DNA of 64,000 nt, taken from NCBI GenBank assembly GCA_024278855.1, contig JAJRSJ010000006.1:39671-103670 (forward strand). The letters run 5' to 3'. Below, piece by piece: positions 55,155 through 63,775 of the stretch. The notes below the pieces were generated by a model. It had not been told where the DNA came from. It did not search any database and was given only the letters and a program-made list of their open reading frames with translations. Source of the stretch: Alphaproteobacteria bacterium. Lineage in GTDB: Bacteria > Pseudomonadota > Alphaproteobacteria > Caulobacterales > Maricaulaceae. The number at the start of each line of letters is the position of its first letter. Within the stretch, counting starts at the first letter, position 1. The position numbers and the translations under genes were made by a program.

Positions 55155-56131
55155 ATAAAAAAATAGCACTAATTGGAGGGGTCAGCAGTACACTTACAGC
55201 CCTTAAAACTTTGCACAAACATGGATGTACTGCAGTTGACGTATATGGGTTTTCCCCAAAAAACAGTGAGCTTGTAAGTGGGTACAGGGATTTGTCGCAA
55301 GCAAGTGCAGAAAGCGGCTATAAGTTTTACCCGTTTAAGAGGATAAATAATCTCTCAGATAAAATATCCTCAAGAGGTTATGACATAATAATGGTCATTG
55401 GCCTTTCCCAACTTGTCGATGCAAAAATCATTGAAAGCGCAAAACTTACATGTGTTGGCTTCCATCCGACAAAACTTCCTGTTGGACGAGGCAGGGCTCC
55501 TATAGCCTGGCTTATTCTTAGAGAAACTAAAGGGGCTGCAACACTCTTTGAAATCAGAGTAGGCGATAAAGCAGACGCCGGGCCTATATTCGCACAGTCA
55601 GCATTCAAAATTTCTCGTACCAAAGACACGACCGCTAGTGTTGAAACAAAAATTCTTCTGCATCTAGAGAAAGCATTAGATATTTGGCTTCCACAAGTGA
55701 AGGCTAATAATTTTCAAAAAGTACGACAAAACGATGAACTTAGCACAGAGTATTGTGTGCGGCATCCAGAAGATGGATTTATTGATTGGTCACAACCAGC
55801 TGAGCTAATTTCAGCTCATATACGAGCATCGATGTCACCGCATCCCGGCGCATTTGCCTTCATTGGGCAAAAGCGATTGTGTGTACAGTGGGTGGACCGA
55901 CCTATTCGGACAAATATACTAGGCGTCACAGGAAAAGTCTTAAAAACAAATAAACAGAACTACCTGATACAAACGGGATGTGGAGCAATCTGGGTTGACA
56001 TAAATGCAGAATTACGAATAGGGCAAAAACTTGGCGTCAGCACACCGTCATCACAATACTTATTAGAAGTATGCCTCGCGCAATTAGAAGATAAACTCGC
56101 TCGTATAGAAGAAGGGTTATACAATGTTTGA
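55151..56131 (+). CDS. Formyltransferase-family protein (sugar N-formyltransferase candidate)
   Basis: The protein has 326 residues. The N-terminal domain (1-200) has the formyltransferase fold with VGFHPTKLPVGRGRAPI (His105) and VGDKADAGPIFAQ (Asp142). The Asn that normally precedes the catalytic His by two residues (N-x-H) is Gly103 here. The C-terminal part (205-310) resembles the Fmt/ArnA C-domain (DGFIDWSQPAELISAHIRASMSPHPGAF). The family transfers formyl from N10-formyl-tetrahydrofolate to amines. Next to PglC- and PIG-L-type genes a sugar amine is the likely acceptor rather than Met-tRNA. The substrate is inferred. Confidence 0.75.
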   Translation: MNKKIALIGGVSSTLTALKTLHKHGCTAVDVYGFSPKNSELVSGYRDLSQASAESGYKFYPFKRINNLSDKISSRGYDIIMVIGLSQLVDAKIIESAKLTCVGFHPTKLPVGRGRAPIAWLILRETKGAATLFEIRVGDKADAGPIFAQSAFKISRTKDTTASVETKILLHLEKALDIWLPQVKANNFQKVRQNDELSTEYCVRHPEDGFIDWSQPAELISAHIRASMSPHPGAFAFIGQKRLCVQWVDRPIRTNILGVTGKVLKTNKQNYLIQTGCGAIWVDINAELRIGQKLGVSTPSSQYLLEVCLAQLEDKLARIEEGLYNV

Positions 56132-56804
56132 AAAAGTTCTTATTCTCGCCCCCCATGCTGATGACGAGGTTTTAGGGTGTGGAGGCACCATCGCGCGTTT
56201 AATTGAAGATGGTTCTAATATAATTGTTGCAACTATGACAAATGCTTCAGTTGGAGCCCCTGAATTGTTTTCAAAAAGCACCATCGCCAATGTTCGCAAA
56301 GAATCGCTTATGGCGCACAAGATACTAGGTGTTCAGCAAAGCATCTACTTAGACTTGCCTGCACCACGCTTAGACCAATATCCAATGTATAAAATTGCCA
56401 ATGAAATCTCAGCATTAATTCATAAACACCAACCTAATTCTTTATTTTTACCCCATCGTGGTGATTTACACCTTGACCACGGCGCTATATTTAATGCTGC
56501 CATGGTAGCGGCACGCCCTCAAAATTCATGCCCTGTGAAAACCATTTTCTCGTACGAGACTTTATCTGAAACCGATTGGGCCCACCCATTAGTAGACACA
56601 GCCTTTATACCTAACACTTTTATTTCTTTATCGAGTGCCAACCTGCAATCAAACCTCAAAGCCCTAGCCGCATTTAAAAGCCAAATGCAAGAATTTCCGC
56701 ACTCTCGATCTTTAAAAGCCATTAAAGCCTTGGCGCAACTTAGGGGCGCGACGATTAGCTGCCCTGCTGCAGAAGGGTTTTGCAATATTCGAAACATTTT
56801 ATAA
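56124..56804 (+). CDS. PIG-L family deacetylase
   Basis: The protein has 226 residues. The zinc site is shown by APHADDEVLGCGG (His11, Asp14) and HLDH (His116-x-x-His119). These enzymes remove acetyl groups from N-acetylglucosamine-type sugars or related amides. It overlaps the formyltransferase by 8 bases (atgtttga). A deacetylase followed by a formyltransferase on the same transcript suggests exchange of an N-acetyl for an N-formyl group on the glycan. The last gene of the AT-rich block, it ends 24 bases before the pglC remnant. Confidence 0.85.
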   Translation: MFEKVLILAPHADDEVLGCGGTIARLIEDGSNIIVATMTNASVGAPELFSKSTIANVRKESLMAHKILGVQQSIYLDLPAPRLDQYPMYKIANEISALIHKHQPNSLFLPHRGDLHLDHGAIFNAAMVAARPQNSCPVKTIFSYETLSETDWAHPLVDTAFIPNTFISLSSANLQSNLKALAAFKSQMQEFPHSRSLKAIKALAQLRGATISCPAAEGFCNIRNIL

Positions 56805-56828
56805 CCATAACGATCCCTTTGTCTGAAT

Positions 56829-57102
56829 AGCTTGGTTCTTTTGATGGGATGTTTTCCTTTATGCGCGATAGAGCAAGCCCGCCGTTACGCAGTCCGCTCA
56901 AGGCTAACGGGTTGGGCGTGAATAAATGGACGGAATGTTATTTCATGGGGAGAAAAACTCAAACTTGATATATAGTATGTTGACAGCCGCTCGCTTTGGC
57001 TTGACTTTAAAATCATCATTTTTAATAATAACAGCCTTGATGCGTGACGGAATATCTGCTGATGGGGAGGCTACAATGCCGAGATTTAAAGGTCAGCAAT
57101 GA
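56829..57102 (+). pseudogene. Remnant of a second PglC-type sugar transferase
   Basis: Reading from 56829 in one frame gives a recognisable C-terminal half of a PglC/WecA-type transferase: SLVLLM, EQARRYAVR, LTGWA, INGRNVISW, EKLKLDI, YVDSRSLWLDFK. A TGA (56919-56921) stands where the family has the Gln of GWAQVNGRN, and a TAG (56973-56975) stands where LDxEYVD has Glu. Near 57015-57025 the frame shifts, and the tail continues as LMRDGISADGEATMPRF, the usual end of these enzymes. The GPRP motif is missing, as is the whole membrane-anchor half. The last codons overlap the pglD-like start by ATGA, showing the ancestral coupling. Confidence 0.85.
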
Positions 57103-57698
57103 AGAACATCATTCTTATTGGTGCAGGGGGACACGGGAAAGTGGTTGCAGAAACAGCGGTGGCTTGTGGGTATGACAATGTCGTGTTTTTAGATGATCAA
57201 TGGCCTTCACAACAACACAATGGCCACTGGAAGGTCATTGGAAATCCAGACACATTCACAGAAGAACCTACCCAGTTTTGTGCAATTGGTAACAATGCAA
57301 TTCGGGAAAAAATATTTAACAGATTTAAGCTCGAAACGAGCCCAACTCTCGCGCACCCACGCGCCATCATTTCGCCATATGCAAATATAAGTGCTGGTGT
57401 ACTTATCGTTGCCGGAGCCGTTGTAAATATTGATACATTTATTGGGAAAGGCACTATTTTAAACACAGCATGTAGTATTGATCATGATTGCACATTGGGT
57501 GATTTTGTGCATATTTCTCCCGGGGCACACTTAGCGGGAGGTGTTACGGTCGGAGCGCGAAGCTGGATCGGTATAGGAGCCAACATCAAAGAAAACACCA
57601 CGATCGGGCATGATGTAATTGTGGGTGCGGGCGCAGTTGTCCTAAATGATATAGATGACGGCACAACAGTCGGCGGCATTCCCGCCAAACCAATTTGA
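57099..57698 (+). CDS. PglD/NeuD-family sugar O/N-acyltransferase
   Basis: The protein has 199 residues. The N-terminal Rossmann-like part (NIILIGAGGHGKVVAETAVACGY) and the left-handed beta-helix of hexapeptide repeats (ISPYANISAGVLIVAGAVVNIDTFIGKGTILN, ISPGAHLAGGVTVGARSWIGIGANI) match PglD, which acetylates the UDP-4-amino sugar made by PglE using acetyl-CoA. The catalytic His is probably in CSIDHDCTLGDF. Ribosome binding presumably relies on coupling to the decayed upstream transferase frame, which now contains stops, so expression may have changed. Confidence 0.88.
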   Translation: MKNIILIGAGGHGKVVAETAVACGYDNVVFLDDQWPSQQHNGHWKVIGNPDTFTEEPTQFCAIGNNAIREKIFNRFKLETSPTLAHPRAIISPYANISAGVLIVAGAVVNIDTFIGKGTILNTACSIDHDCTLGDFVHISPGAHLAGGVTVGARSWIGIGANIKENTTIGHDVIVGAGAVVLNDIDDGTTVGGIPAKPI

Positions 57699-57705
57699 GG
57701 ACAAT

Positions 57706-58893
57706 ATGTTAAACGGACCTTTTCCGCCATGGCCAAATTTTTCGCAAGAGGAGATCGACGCGGTTTCGCGTGTGCTTTTATCCAATAAAGTCAATTACTG
57801 GACCGGCTCTGAAGGGCGCGAATTTGAAAAAGAATTCGCAAATTTTGCCGGAACCAAGCACGCTATAGTTCTGTCAAACGGAACCCTCGCACTGGATTTG
57901 GCATTATTTGGCCTTGGCATAGGGGCGCATAACGGCGGCAATGCAAGCGATGAAGTGATTGTTACACCCCGCAGTTTCTTGGCATCTGCATCCGTTGTCG
58001 TAAACGCAGGCGCTCGCCCGGTTTTTGCTGATATTGATCGCCACAGCCAAAATATATCGCCAGAAACCGTCGCGCCGGTTATTACCAAGAACACCCGCGC
58101 CATTATCTGTGTCCATCTGGCCGGGTGGCCATGCGATATGGACGGGTTTCGCGATCTCATCGGCAAGCGCCATATCAAACTTATCGAAGATTGTGCGCAA
58201 GCACACGGCGCCAAGTATAAAGGCCGCCCGGTCGGCGGTCTTGGTGATGTCGGGGCCTGGTCGTTTTGTCAGGATAAGATCATGACGACAGGCGGCGAAG
58301 GCGGCATGCTTACTTGTGATGATGAAGATATGTGGAAACGCATGTGGGCTTTTAAAGACCACGGCAAAAGCTGGGATGCCGTTTACAATCGCAAACATGC
58401 GCCGGGGTTTCGTTGGCTACATGAGAGCTTTGGCACCAATTGGCGTCTGACAGAAATGCAATCTGTTATAGGCCGCATACAGCTAAAGCGGATGCAAGAA
58501 TGGCATAAAATTCGCACGAAAAATGCGCAAGACCTCATAGATACTTTAGCGCCTTTGGCGGGCGAAAATGGAATTTTGCGTTTCCCAAACCCAGATGATG
58601 GTAACCGCGACAACGCACAAGGATCTGTGCACGCCTATTATAAATTCTATGCATTTGTCCGTCCCGAAAACCTGCCCAAAGGCATGACAAGGGATGGTTT
58701 AGTTGAGCATTTCAATGCCCAGGGTCTTCCTTGTATGCAAGGTTCATGTTCGGAAATGTATTTGGAGAAAGCATTTGATGATACGAGGTTTCGTCCACAA
58801 AATCGCTTGCCAATCGCCCGGGAACTCGGTGAAACAAGTCTTATGTTTTTGGTCCACCCCGGCGTAAAAAAAGTAAAAATTTCGTTGCCATAA
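57706..58893 (+). CDS. DegT/DnrJ/EryC1/StrS aminotransferase, PglE-like
   Basis: The protein has 395 residues from the ATG with gagga 8 bases upstream. The PLP Lys is about 191 in WSFCQDKIMTTGGEGG, with IEDCAQAHGAKYKGRPVGGLGDVG just before. It aminates the 4-keto group of a UDP-6-deoxysugar. The end reads GETSLMFLVHPGVKKVKISLP and stops, whereas relatives usually continue for some 20-30 residues after the LVHP motif, so the C-terminus looks shortened or altered. Base composition is back to that of the core genes. Confidence 0.88.
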   Translation: MLNGPFPPWPNFSQEEIDAVSRVLLSNKVNYWTGSEGREFEKEFANFAGTKHAIVLSNGTLALDLALFGLGIGAHNGGNASDEVIVTPRSFLASASVVVNAGARPVFADIDRHSQNISPETVAPVITKNTRAIICVHLAGWPCDMDGFRDLIGKRHIKLIEDCAQAHGAKYKGRPVGGLGDVGAWSFCQDKIMTTGGEGGMLTCDDEDMWKRMWAFKDHGKSWDAVYNRKHAPGFRWLHESFGTNWRLTEMQSVIGRIQLKRMQEWHKIRTKNAQDLIDTLAPLAGENGILRFPNPDDGNRDNAQGSVHAYYKFYAFVRPENLPKGMTRDGLVEHFNAQGLPCMQGSCSEMYLEKAFDDTRFRPQNRLPIARELGETSLMFLVHPGVKKVKISLP

Positions 58894-59069
58894 ATAGTGT
58901 TGATAGATTTACGACGCGTTTACGCCTGTCCAATGTGCAGATACCATTTGAGTTGACAATAGCATTTTGGCATGAATTTATAAGTACACGACCTAGTTTC
59001 AGCCGACCTTAATCTATGTCTGCCGAAGAGTTTCATCCCGTAAATTTCCGCGAAAATATTCTGCGCCAC
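58894..59069. other. Short gap between convergent glycan genes
   Basis: A 176-base stretch between the PglE-like (plus) and PglF-like (minus) genes. It may contain the lost C-terminal coding end of the aminotransferase, but no continuous homologous frame was recognised. No strong terminator hairpin is seen. Confidence 0.3.
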
Positions 59070-60926
59070 TTACTTTTGGGGCGTGTATCCTTCTACGTAT
59101 TTTTCAACTAGAATTCTGATATCCGTGGCATTGTTGCTTTGTATTTTGGTATGTAGTTTTTTTAACAATTGCTCCAGTTCTTTTGTGAGAAGGGATTTTT
59201 CTTTTGCGCGTAATATTTTAGGGTGCGGGGTTGAGAGTGTGTCTTTGCCGATCAGCAATTCTTCATACAATTTTTCGCCTGGCCGCAGACCAATTGTGGT
59301 GATTTCAATATCACCATCTGGATTATTCTCATCACGCAATGTCAGGCCGCTAAGCTCAATCATCCGGCGCGCTAAATCTATTATTTTTACAGATTTTCCC
59401 ATATCAAGGACGAAAACCTCTCCGCCCTTTGCCATATTGCCCGAAATCAATACCAGATGTGCGGCTTCTGATATGGCCATAAAGAACCGTGTAACCTCAT
59501 TATCTGTCACGGTGATCGGGCCACCTTTGGCAATTTGGGCATGAAAAAGCGGAATTACAGAACCCGAAGACCCCAATACATTGCCAAAACGTACCATGGA
59601 AAAAATCGTGTCCGGGCTGCGTTGATCAATATCTTGCAAGACCAACTCGGCAATCCTCTTGGAGGCGCCCATGACATTTGTTGGCCGAACCGCTTTGTCA
59701 GTTGAGATCAACACAAAGCGCTCCACGCCTGCTTTGGCAGCGGCGTGCGCCATGGTATGGGTCCCAAAAACATTGTTATAAAGCCCGGCAAGCTCATTAG
59801 CCTCAACCAACGGAACATGTTTATAAGCTGCGGCATGCAATATGACCTGAATACCGTGTTCCTTAAAAACATGTTCCACAGTTTTTTTATCACACACAGA
59901 TCCAAGTACAGGGACAAGCGTAATATTTTCTGCCTCTGCAATTGGTTTCAGCTCACGTTCTACTTGGTAAAGTGCCAATTCGGACTGTTCAAACAATACT
60001 AGCTTTGACGGTAAAAATTTCATCACTTGGCGACAAAGCTCTGCGCCGATTGACCCGCCAGCACCGGACACCAGTACTGATTTATTTTTATAGGAATTTG
60101 CAATATTGGGCAGGATTGAATCCAGTTTGTCTCGCCCCAATAATGCGTCTGGAGATACAGGATGCAAGCTATCAAGAATGTTTTTTCCTTCGATCATCTC
60201 TACATATGACGGAAGTATTTGGACTTCACAGGAGAGAGAATCGAGTTGTCTGACGATCTCCCTTTGTCGAGATTTTGATATAGACGGTATGGCAATAAGG
60301 ACACGTTTTATTTTTTTCTTACGAACGATTTTCTCAAGTCTAGAGGGTGGGTATACGGATAAACCTGCAACAATTAGCTTTTGTAAAACAATATTATCGT
60401 CAACAAACGCCACAGGCTTAACACCTATGGATTGCCGCAAGGCAGAGGCCAATTGCACACCTGCAGCCCCGGCACCGTAAATGGCAACAGGGACAAGCGG
60501 TTTGCCTAAATTATTATATTTCCGCAATAAAAACAATCCGAAAATTCGCGATGAAACCGAGCCAAGAAAGAACAACACACCCAACAAAATAGGTACAGAA
60601 CGCGGCGCCCCTAAAACAAACAAATAACTAAGGCTCATTCCGGTTAACGCTAATAAAAGTGCACAAAGCCCTATCCGTTGTACAGCCTGGATTTCAAAGG
60701 CTTGCAGCTTGATTTTAGGCAAGCCGAGAACGATCGCGTAAAACCCTCCGGCAACAAGCAATGCAGGCAGCATTTTCCACGCAGATATCATTTTATCAAC
60801 TGGAAAAATGTCCCCAAAGCGCAATGCATACGCCCCGTAAAAGGCGATCATTATCACAAAAATGTCCGTAAGCAGCAAGATCAGCCACTTATGGCGGCGT
60901 GATAATTTATCAATAAAACGTATCAT
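59070..60926 (-). CDS. PglF/CapD/WbpM-type UDP-GlcNAc 4,6-dehydratase
   Basis: The protein has about 618 residues; an ATG 9 bases upstream (60935) is an alternative start. Four membrane helices (about 15-130) precede a nucleotide-binding CoA-type domain (VAIYGAGAAGVQLASAL) and the SDR dehydratase domain with VSGAGGSIGAELC, HAAAYKHVPLVE, ISTDKAVRPTNVMGASKR (Met replacing the usual Tyr, as in the 4,6-dehydratase group) and MVRFGNVLGSSGSV. It makes the UDP-4-keto-6-deoxysugar used by the PglE-like enzyme. It lies on the opposite strand to its pathway partners. Confidence 0.92.
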   Translation of the reverse strand: MIRFIDKLSRRHKWLILLLTDIFVIMIAFYGAYALRFGDIFPVDKMISAWKMLPALLVAGGFYAIVLGLPKIKLQAFEIQAVQRIGLCALLLALTGMSLSYLFVLGAPRSVPILLGVLFFLGSVSSRIFGLFLLRKYNNLGKPLVPVAIYGAGAAGVQLASALRQSIGVKPVAFVDDNIVLQKLIVAGLSVYPPSRLEKIVRKKKIKRVLIAIPSISKSRQREIVRQLDSLSCEVQILPSYVEMIEGKNILDSLHPVSPDALLGRDKLDSILPNIANSYKNKSVLVSGAGGSIGAELCRQVMKFLPSKLVLFEQSELALYQVERELKPIAEAENITLVPVLGSVCDKKTVEHVFKEHGIQVILHAAAYKHVPLVEANELAGLYNNVFGTHTMAHAAAKAGVERFVLISTDKAVRPTNVMGASKRIAELVLQDIDQRSPDTIFSMVRFGNVLGSSGSVIPLFHAQIAKGGPITVTDNEVTRFFMAISEAAHLVLISGNMAKGGEVFVLDMGKSVKIIDLARRMIELSGLTLRDENNPDGDIEITTIGLRPGEKLYEELLIGKDTLSTPHPKILRAKEKSLLTKELEQLLKKLHTKIQSNNATDIRILVEKYVEGYTPQK

Positions 60927-61166
60927 AACATCCACAAACTAACCCAGTTAACCGACATGTTTTCTGGCGCTTATTGCGTATACATCCCAAACACAATTCA
61001 TAAACGCAATACCCCATCTACCCACATAAGAAACATATTTTAAAGCCGCTTAAATTCATCGCCTACCTATCAGTATTATAAACACTATACAATCATTGCT
61101 TAGGGATTAACACTGTTTACAATTCACCTAAACATGCACGGCTTCACATAATGTTATAAAAAATAT

Positions 61167-62555
61167 TTATTCGGTTTTCTTGCCGAGATATGTACCAATA
61201 TTGCGCCCCAATACGGCAAGACAAATACAATATATAACAAAAGATGAAATGCCAATCGTCCGCAGTGGGTAATCTGCCAGGCTATGGCCAAGGATTACGA
61301 ATGTAGAAATAACTCCACATTTCGCCCACAACATCCTCCCACTGCGGTTCGTAAATATTTGGCGCACAAGCTTTCCCCACCAGAGAAAAAATGCCGCCAT
61401 AAAGATGGCACCAAAAACGCCGAACTCCAACAAAACTTCAATAAAATCATTATGTGTGTGCATTATGATTCGGTTCCAAGGTGTTTCGTAAAGCCGGTAC
61501 ACATCACTGAAAGAACCAAGGCCCGTTCCGTAAGGAAAATAATCTCTAGCCGCTTGCAATGTTGTTGCAAACATCACCTGCCGTGAACCGGGTTCAGTTC
61601 CTGTAAATTCAGCCATAAGCTCACCTAAATAATTGCCCAAAAACAAAAAGTCGGCAACAATTCCCAAGACAATAAGAACGGCAACACTTGCGACAATTCG
61701 TTTTGTTCCTCGGTGTACGAAGTTCACATTCAACAACAATACACTGAACACTGTCAAAATCGCCAAAATATACCCAGAGATAGAACCGGCAAAAAGCACC
61801 CCTATCAGAATAATTATTGATGCCGCACTGCTTATTCCCCGTATAACATAACTCTGTGCGCCGTCACGATCAAAAGTTCTATCCGTTACAGCGAGACTGA
61901 TTGTAAACGGTAAAACCATGAGCAAGAAACTCGCTTGATGATTGATATTGGAGAAAAAACCCACAGGTGAAGCGTCATTCGTAATTGCGTAAAAATACAA
62001 ATAACTGCTCACGCCTGCAATTTGCGCAATTCCTAAAAGAATGGTAAAAACCGCAAATAGAGGCAAGACCCAGATTACTTTTTTTATTTCCCCTATAGTT
62101 GCAAGCGTCCCTATGATCATCAAAACTGCAAAGGGAGGCAGCACATCAAATAACGAGAACAAGGTTTTCTCAGGTGTCAATGATACTGGCAACCAAGGTA
62201 AGGGCATGTCCATAAGCTCATACCCCTTGATGACATTATCGCGCCCTGGTAACTCAGTCCATAGCGCCGGCGGTAACGGGATCAAGTACAGCAAATTTAC
62301 GATGGCAAATACCGCGATGAAGATCACCAATGTTTTTAGCTGCCAGATCAGACTATCTCTCTTCAAAGCCGTCAATGCCCAACCGATAAAGCATAAAGAT
62401 ACTAGGTATAAAGGAAGCTTTGGAGCCACAATGTCCTGACTGGTTCCGCCAAGTATCAAACAAAAAATCAGGAATGCGCTCAACCGATAACCTAGTATTT
62501 TTTGGTAGATATTTTCGGGCATGTTTTGCGCGTTCATTTTCGATCTTGCCAACAT
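61167..62555 (-). CDS. O-antigen ligase / polymerase (Wzy_C family)
   Basis: The protein has about 462 residues from MLARSKMNAQN, starting 2 bases after the upstream stop. It has about 12 membrane helices. The Wzy_C segment is GSRQVMFATTLQAARDYFPYGTGLGSFSDVYR with HTHNDFIEVLLEFGVFG, where the large periplasmic loop of ligases and polymerases carries the conserved H-N/D. It either polymerises repeat units or transfers a glycan to lipid A core or protein; sequence alone does not decide. Confidence 0.85.
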   Translation of the reverse strand: MLARSKMNAQNMPENIYQKILGYRLSAFLIFCLILGGTSQDIVAPKLPLYLVSLCFIGWALTALKRDSLIWQLKTLVIFIAVFAIVNLLYLIPLPPALWTELPGRDNVIKGYELMDMPLPWLPVSLTPEKTLFSLFDVLPPFAVLMIIGTLATIGEIKKVIWVLPLFAVFTILLGIAQIAGVSSYLYFYAITNDASPVGFFSNINHQASFLLMVLPFTISLAVTDRTFDRDGAQSYVIRGISSAASIIILIGVLFAGSISGYILAILTVFSVLLLNVNFVHRGTKRIVASVAVLIVLGIVADFLFLGNYLGELMAEFTGTEPGSRQVMFATTLQAARDYFPYGTGLGSFSDVYRLYETPWNRIIMHTHNDFIEVLLEFGVFGAIFMAAFFLWWGKLVRQIFTNRSGRMLWAKCGVISTFVILGHSLADYPLRTIGISSFVIYCICLAVLGRNIGTYLGKKTE

Positions 62556-62557
62556 AT

Positions 62558-63772
62558 TTACGGCCCCACAACTGAAATATTTACAGACCGAACACGGGCC
62601 CAAATACGTTTCGAATACTGTCCATTTTTCCCAATGAGCTGGATAATCTGCGAACCGCATTGTTCCTTGGGTGTAGTAAATATTGCCGATACAAGCCCTT
62701 CTTCCTTGTGGTTTTCATCCATCATAAGCTCCACGATTGTCTTACGCTTTGGCAAACATTGAACACGCCATATCAATGTACCTTGGCGATTTAGATAATC
62801 CCACTGCCCGTCCACATCAAAACGGTATTCAGTATCTGGTGTTAAGCGTATAATTTGGCGCGCAAGCACGCGATCTTGTTTGCCGTTATACGAAACATAC
62901 ATGCCTGAAGGTTGGTCAATTTCCGCAAAATAATTTTGCCCTCGAATAAATTTCCAATTAAACGGTGTGAAAGCAGAACTACCTTTAAAGTCAGGATCAT
63001 GTATCAAGGAACTTCTATAATTTCCATTATCTGGAAACATGGCTGCCCAATAAACATAGGCTTGATCATAAGCTTGAAGCAGAATAATTTTCTCAAGAAA
63101 ACGTTCGTATAACTTTCTATTGTCGCGAAAACTATGCGGAGGACTAGAATAGTGTTGCAAGGCGGCATACACATTGGGAATGTCTTCAATTTTCATAATT
63201 GTAATTTGATCAAAAAGAATTTTTAACGCCCACACCGGTCTCTTTTTAATATAGTTATTTACCAGTTCCCGGTTCTGTATCCTTTGCGTAATCTGTGTCA
63301 TTGCCTCATAATAGATATTAAGATCACTCCCCCCAATTCGAATAAGAATATCAAGGTTTTCAAAAACATTTGGAATATTGTTCTGAGCAATATCCATTGC
63401 GAGCAACCCCCGCAAAGCCCGTCGATTGTAGCGGTTCCTCTGCTTGGCAAGCTGAAACAAATCATAACCATAAAATTTACCGCGTATAAGTGTTTTCGCC
63501 AAAGCGGTTTGCACTAAAGCAACGTCACTTAACGGTGCTTTTGCCAGGGCTTCTTTTGCCGATTGTTGAATGTGTTTAGATTGTTCAGCTGTTATTTTTT
63601 CACCAATAATTCTATTGTTATCTGCCAAGAGTGCGGCGGAATATTTGTAGTATTTAAGTGATTGATGTGGGTTTTGAGAAACGTTTGCGCGGGCCATGCC
63701 CATTTTCCAAATGAAGAAACCACAAAACCCCACAAGCGCCCATATGCATACAGAAACAATTAATTTACGCAT
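62558..63772 (-). CDS. Hypothetical membrane-anchored protein of the glycan locus
   Basis: The 404-residue protein has an N-terminal membrane helix (residues 4-24) and a periplasmic body. Residues about 45-220 are helical with TPR-like spacing (SAKEALAKAPLSDVALVQTALAKTLI, RRALRGLLAMDIAQNNIPNVFENLDILI). The last 150 residues look beta-rich (PFNWKFIRG, GMYVSYNG, RIIRLTPDTEYRFDVDG) like a carbohydrate-binding-type fold. Family not recognised. It lies between the Wzc-type and ligase genes with gaps of 2-3 bases, implying a role in chain-length control or export. Confidence 0.65.
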   Translation of the reverse strand: MRKLIVSVCIWALVGFCGFFIWKMGMARANVSQNPHQSLKYYKYSAALLADNNRIIGEKITAEQSKHIQQSAKEALAKAPLSDVALVQTALAKTLIRGKFYGYDLFQLAKQRNRYNRRALRGLLAMDIAQNNIPNVFENLDILIRIGGSDLNIYYEAMTQITQRIQNRELVNNYIKKRPVWALKILFDQITIMKIEDIPNVYAALQHYSSPPHSFRDNRKLYERFLEKIILLQAYDQAYVYWAAMFPDNGNYRSSLIHDPDFKGSSAFTPFNWKFIRGQNYFAEIDQPSGMYVSYNGKQDRVLARQIIRLTPDTEYRFDVDGQWDYLNRQGTLIWRVQCLPKRKTIVELMMDENHKEEGLVSAIFTTPKEQCGSQIIQLIGKNGQYSKRIWARVRSVNISVVGP

Positions 63773-63775
63773 ATA

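Noticed and set aside
56977..57102. A small independent gene of 41 codons before pglD
   Set aside because: It has no ribosome site, and its sequence plus the upstream frames match the tail of PglC-type transferases, so it is part of the pseudogene.
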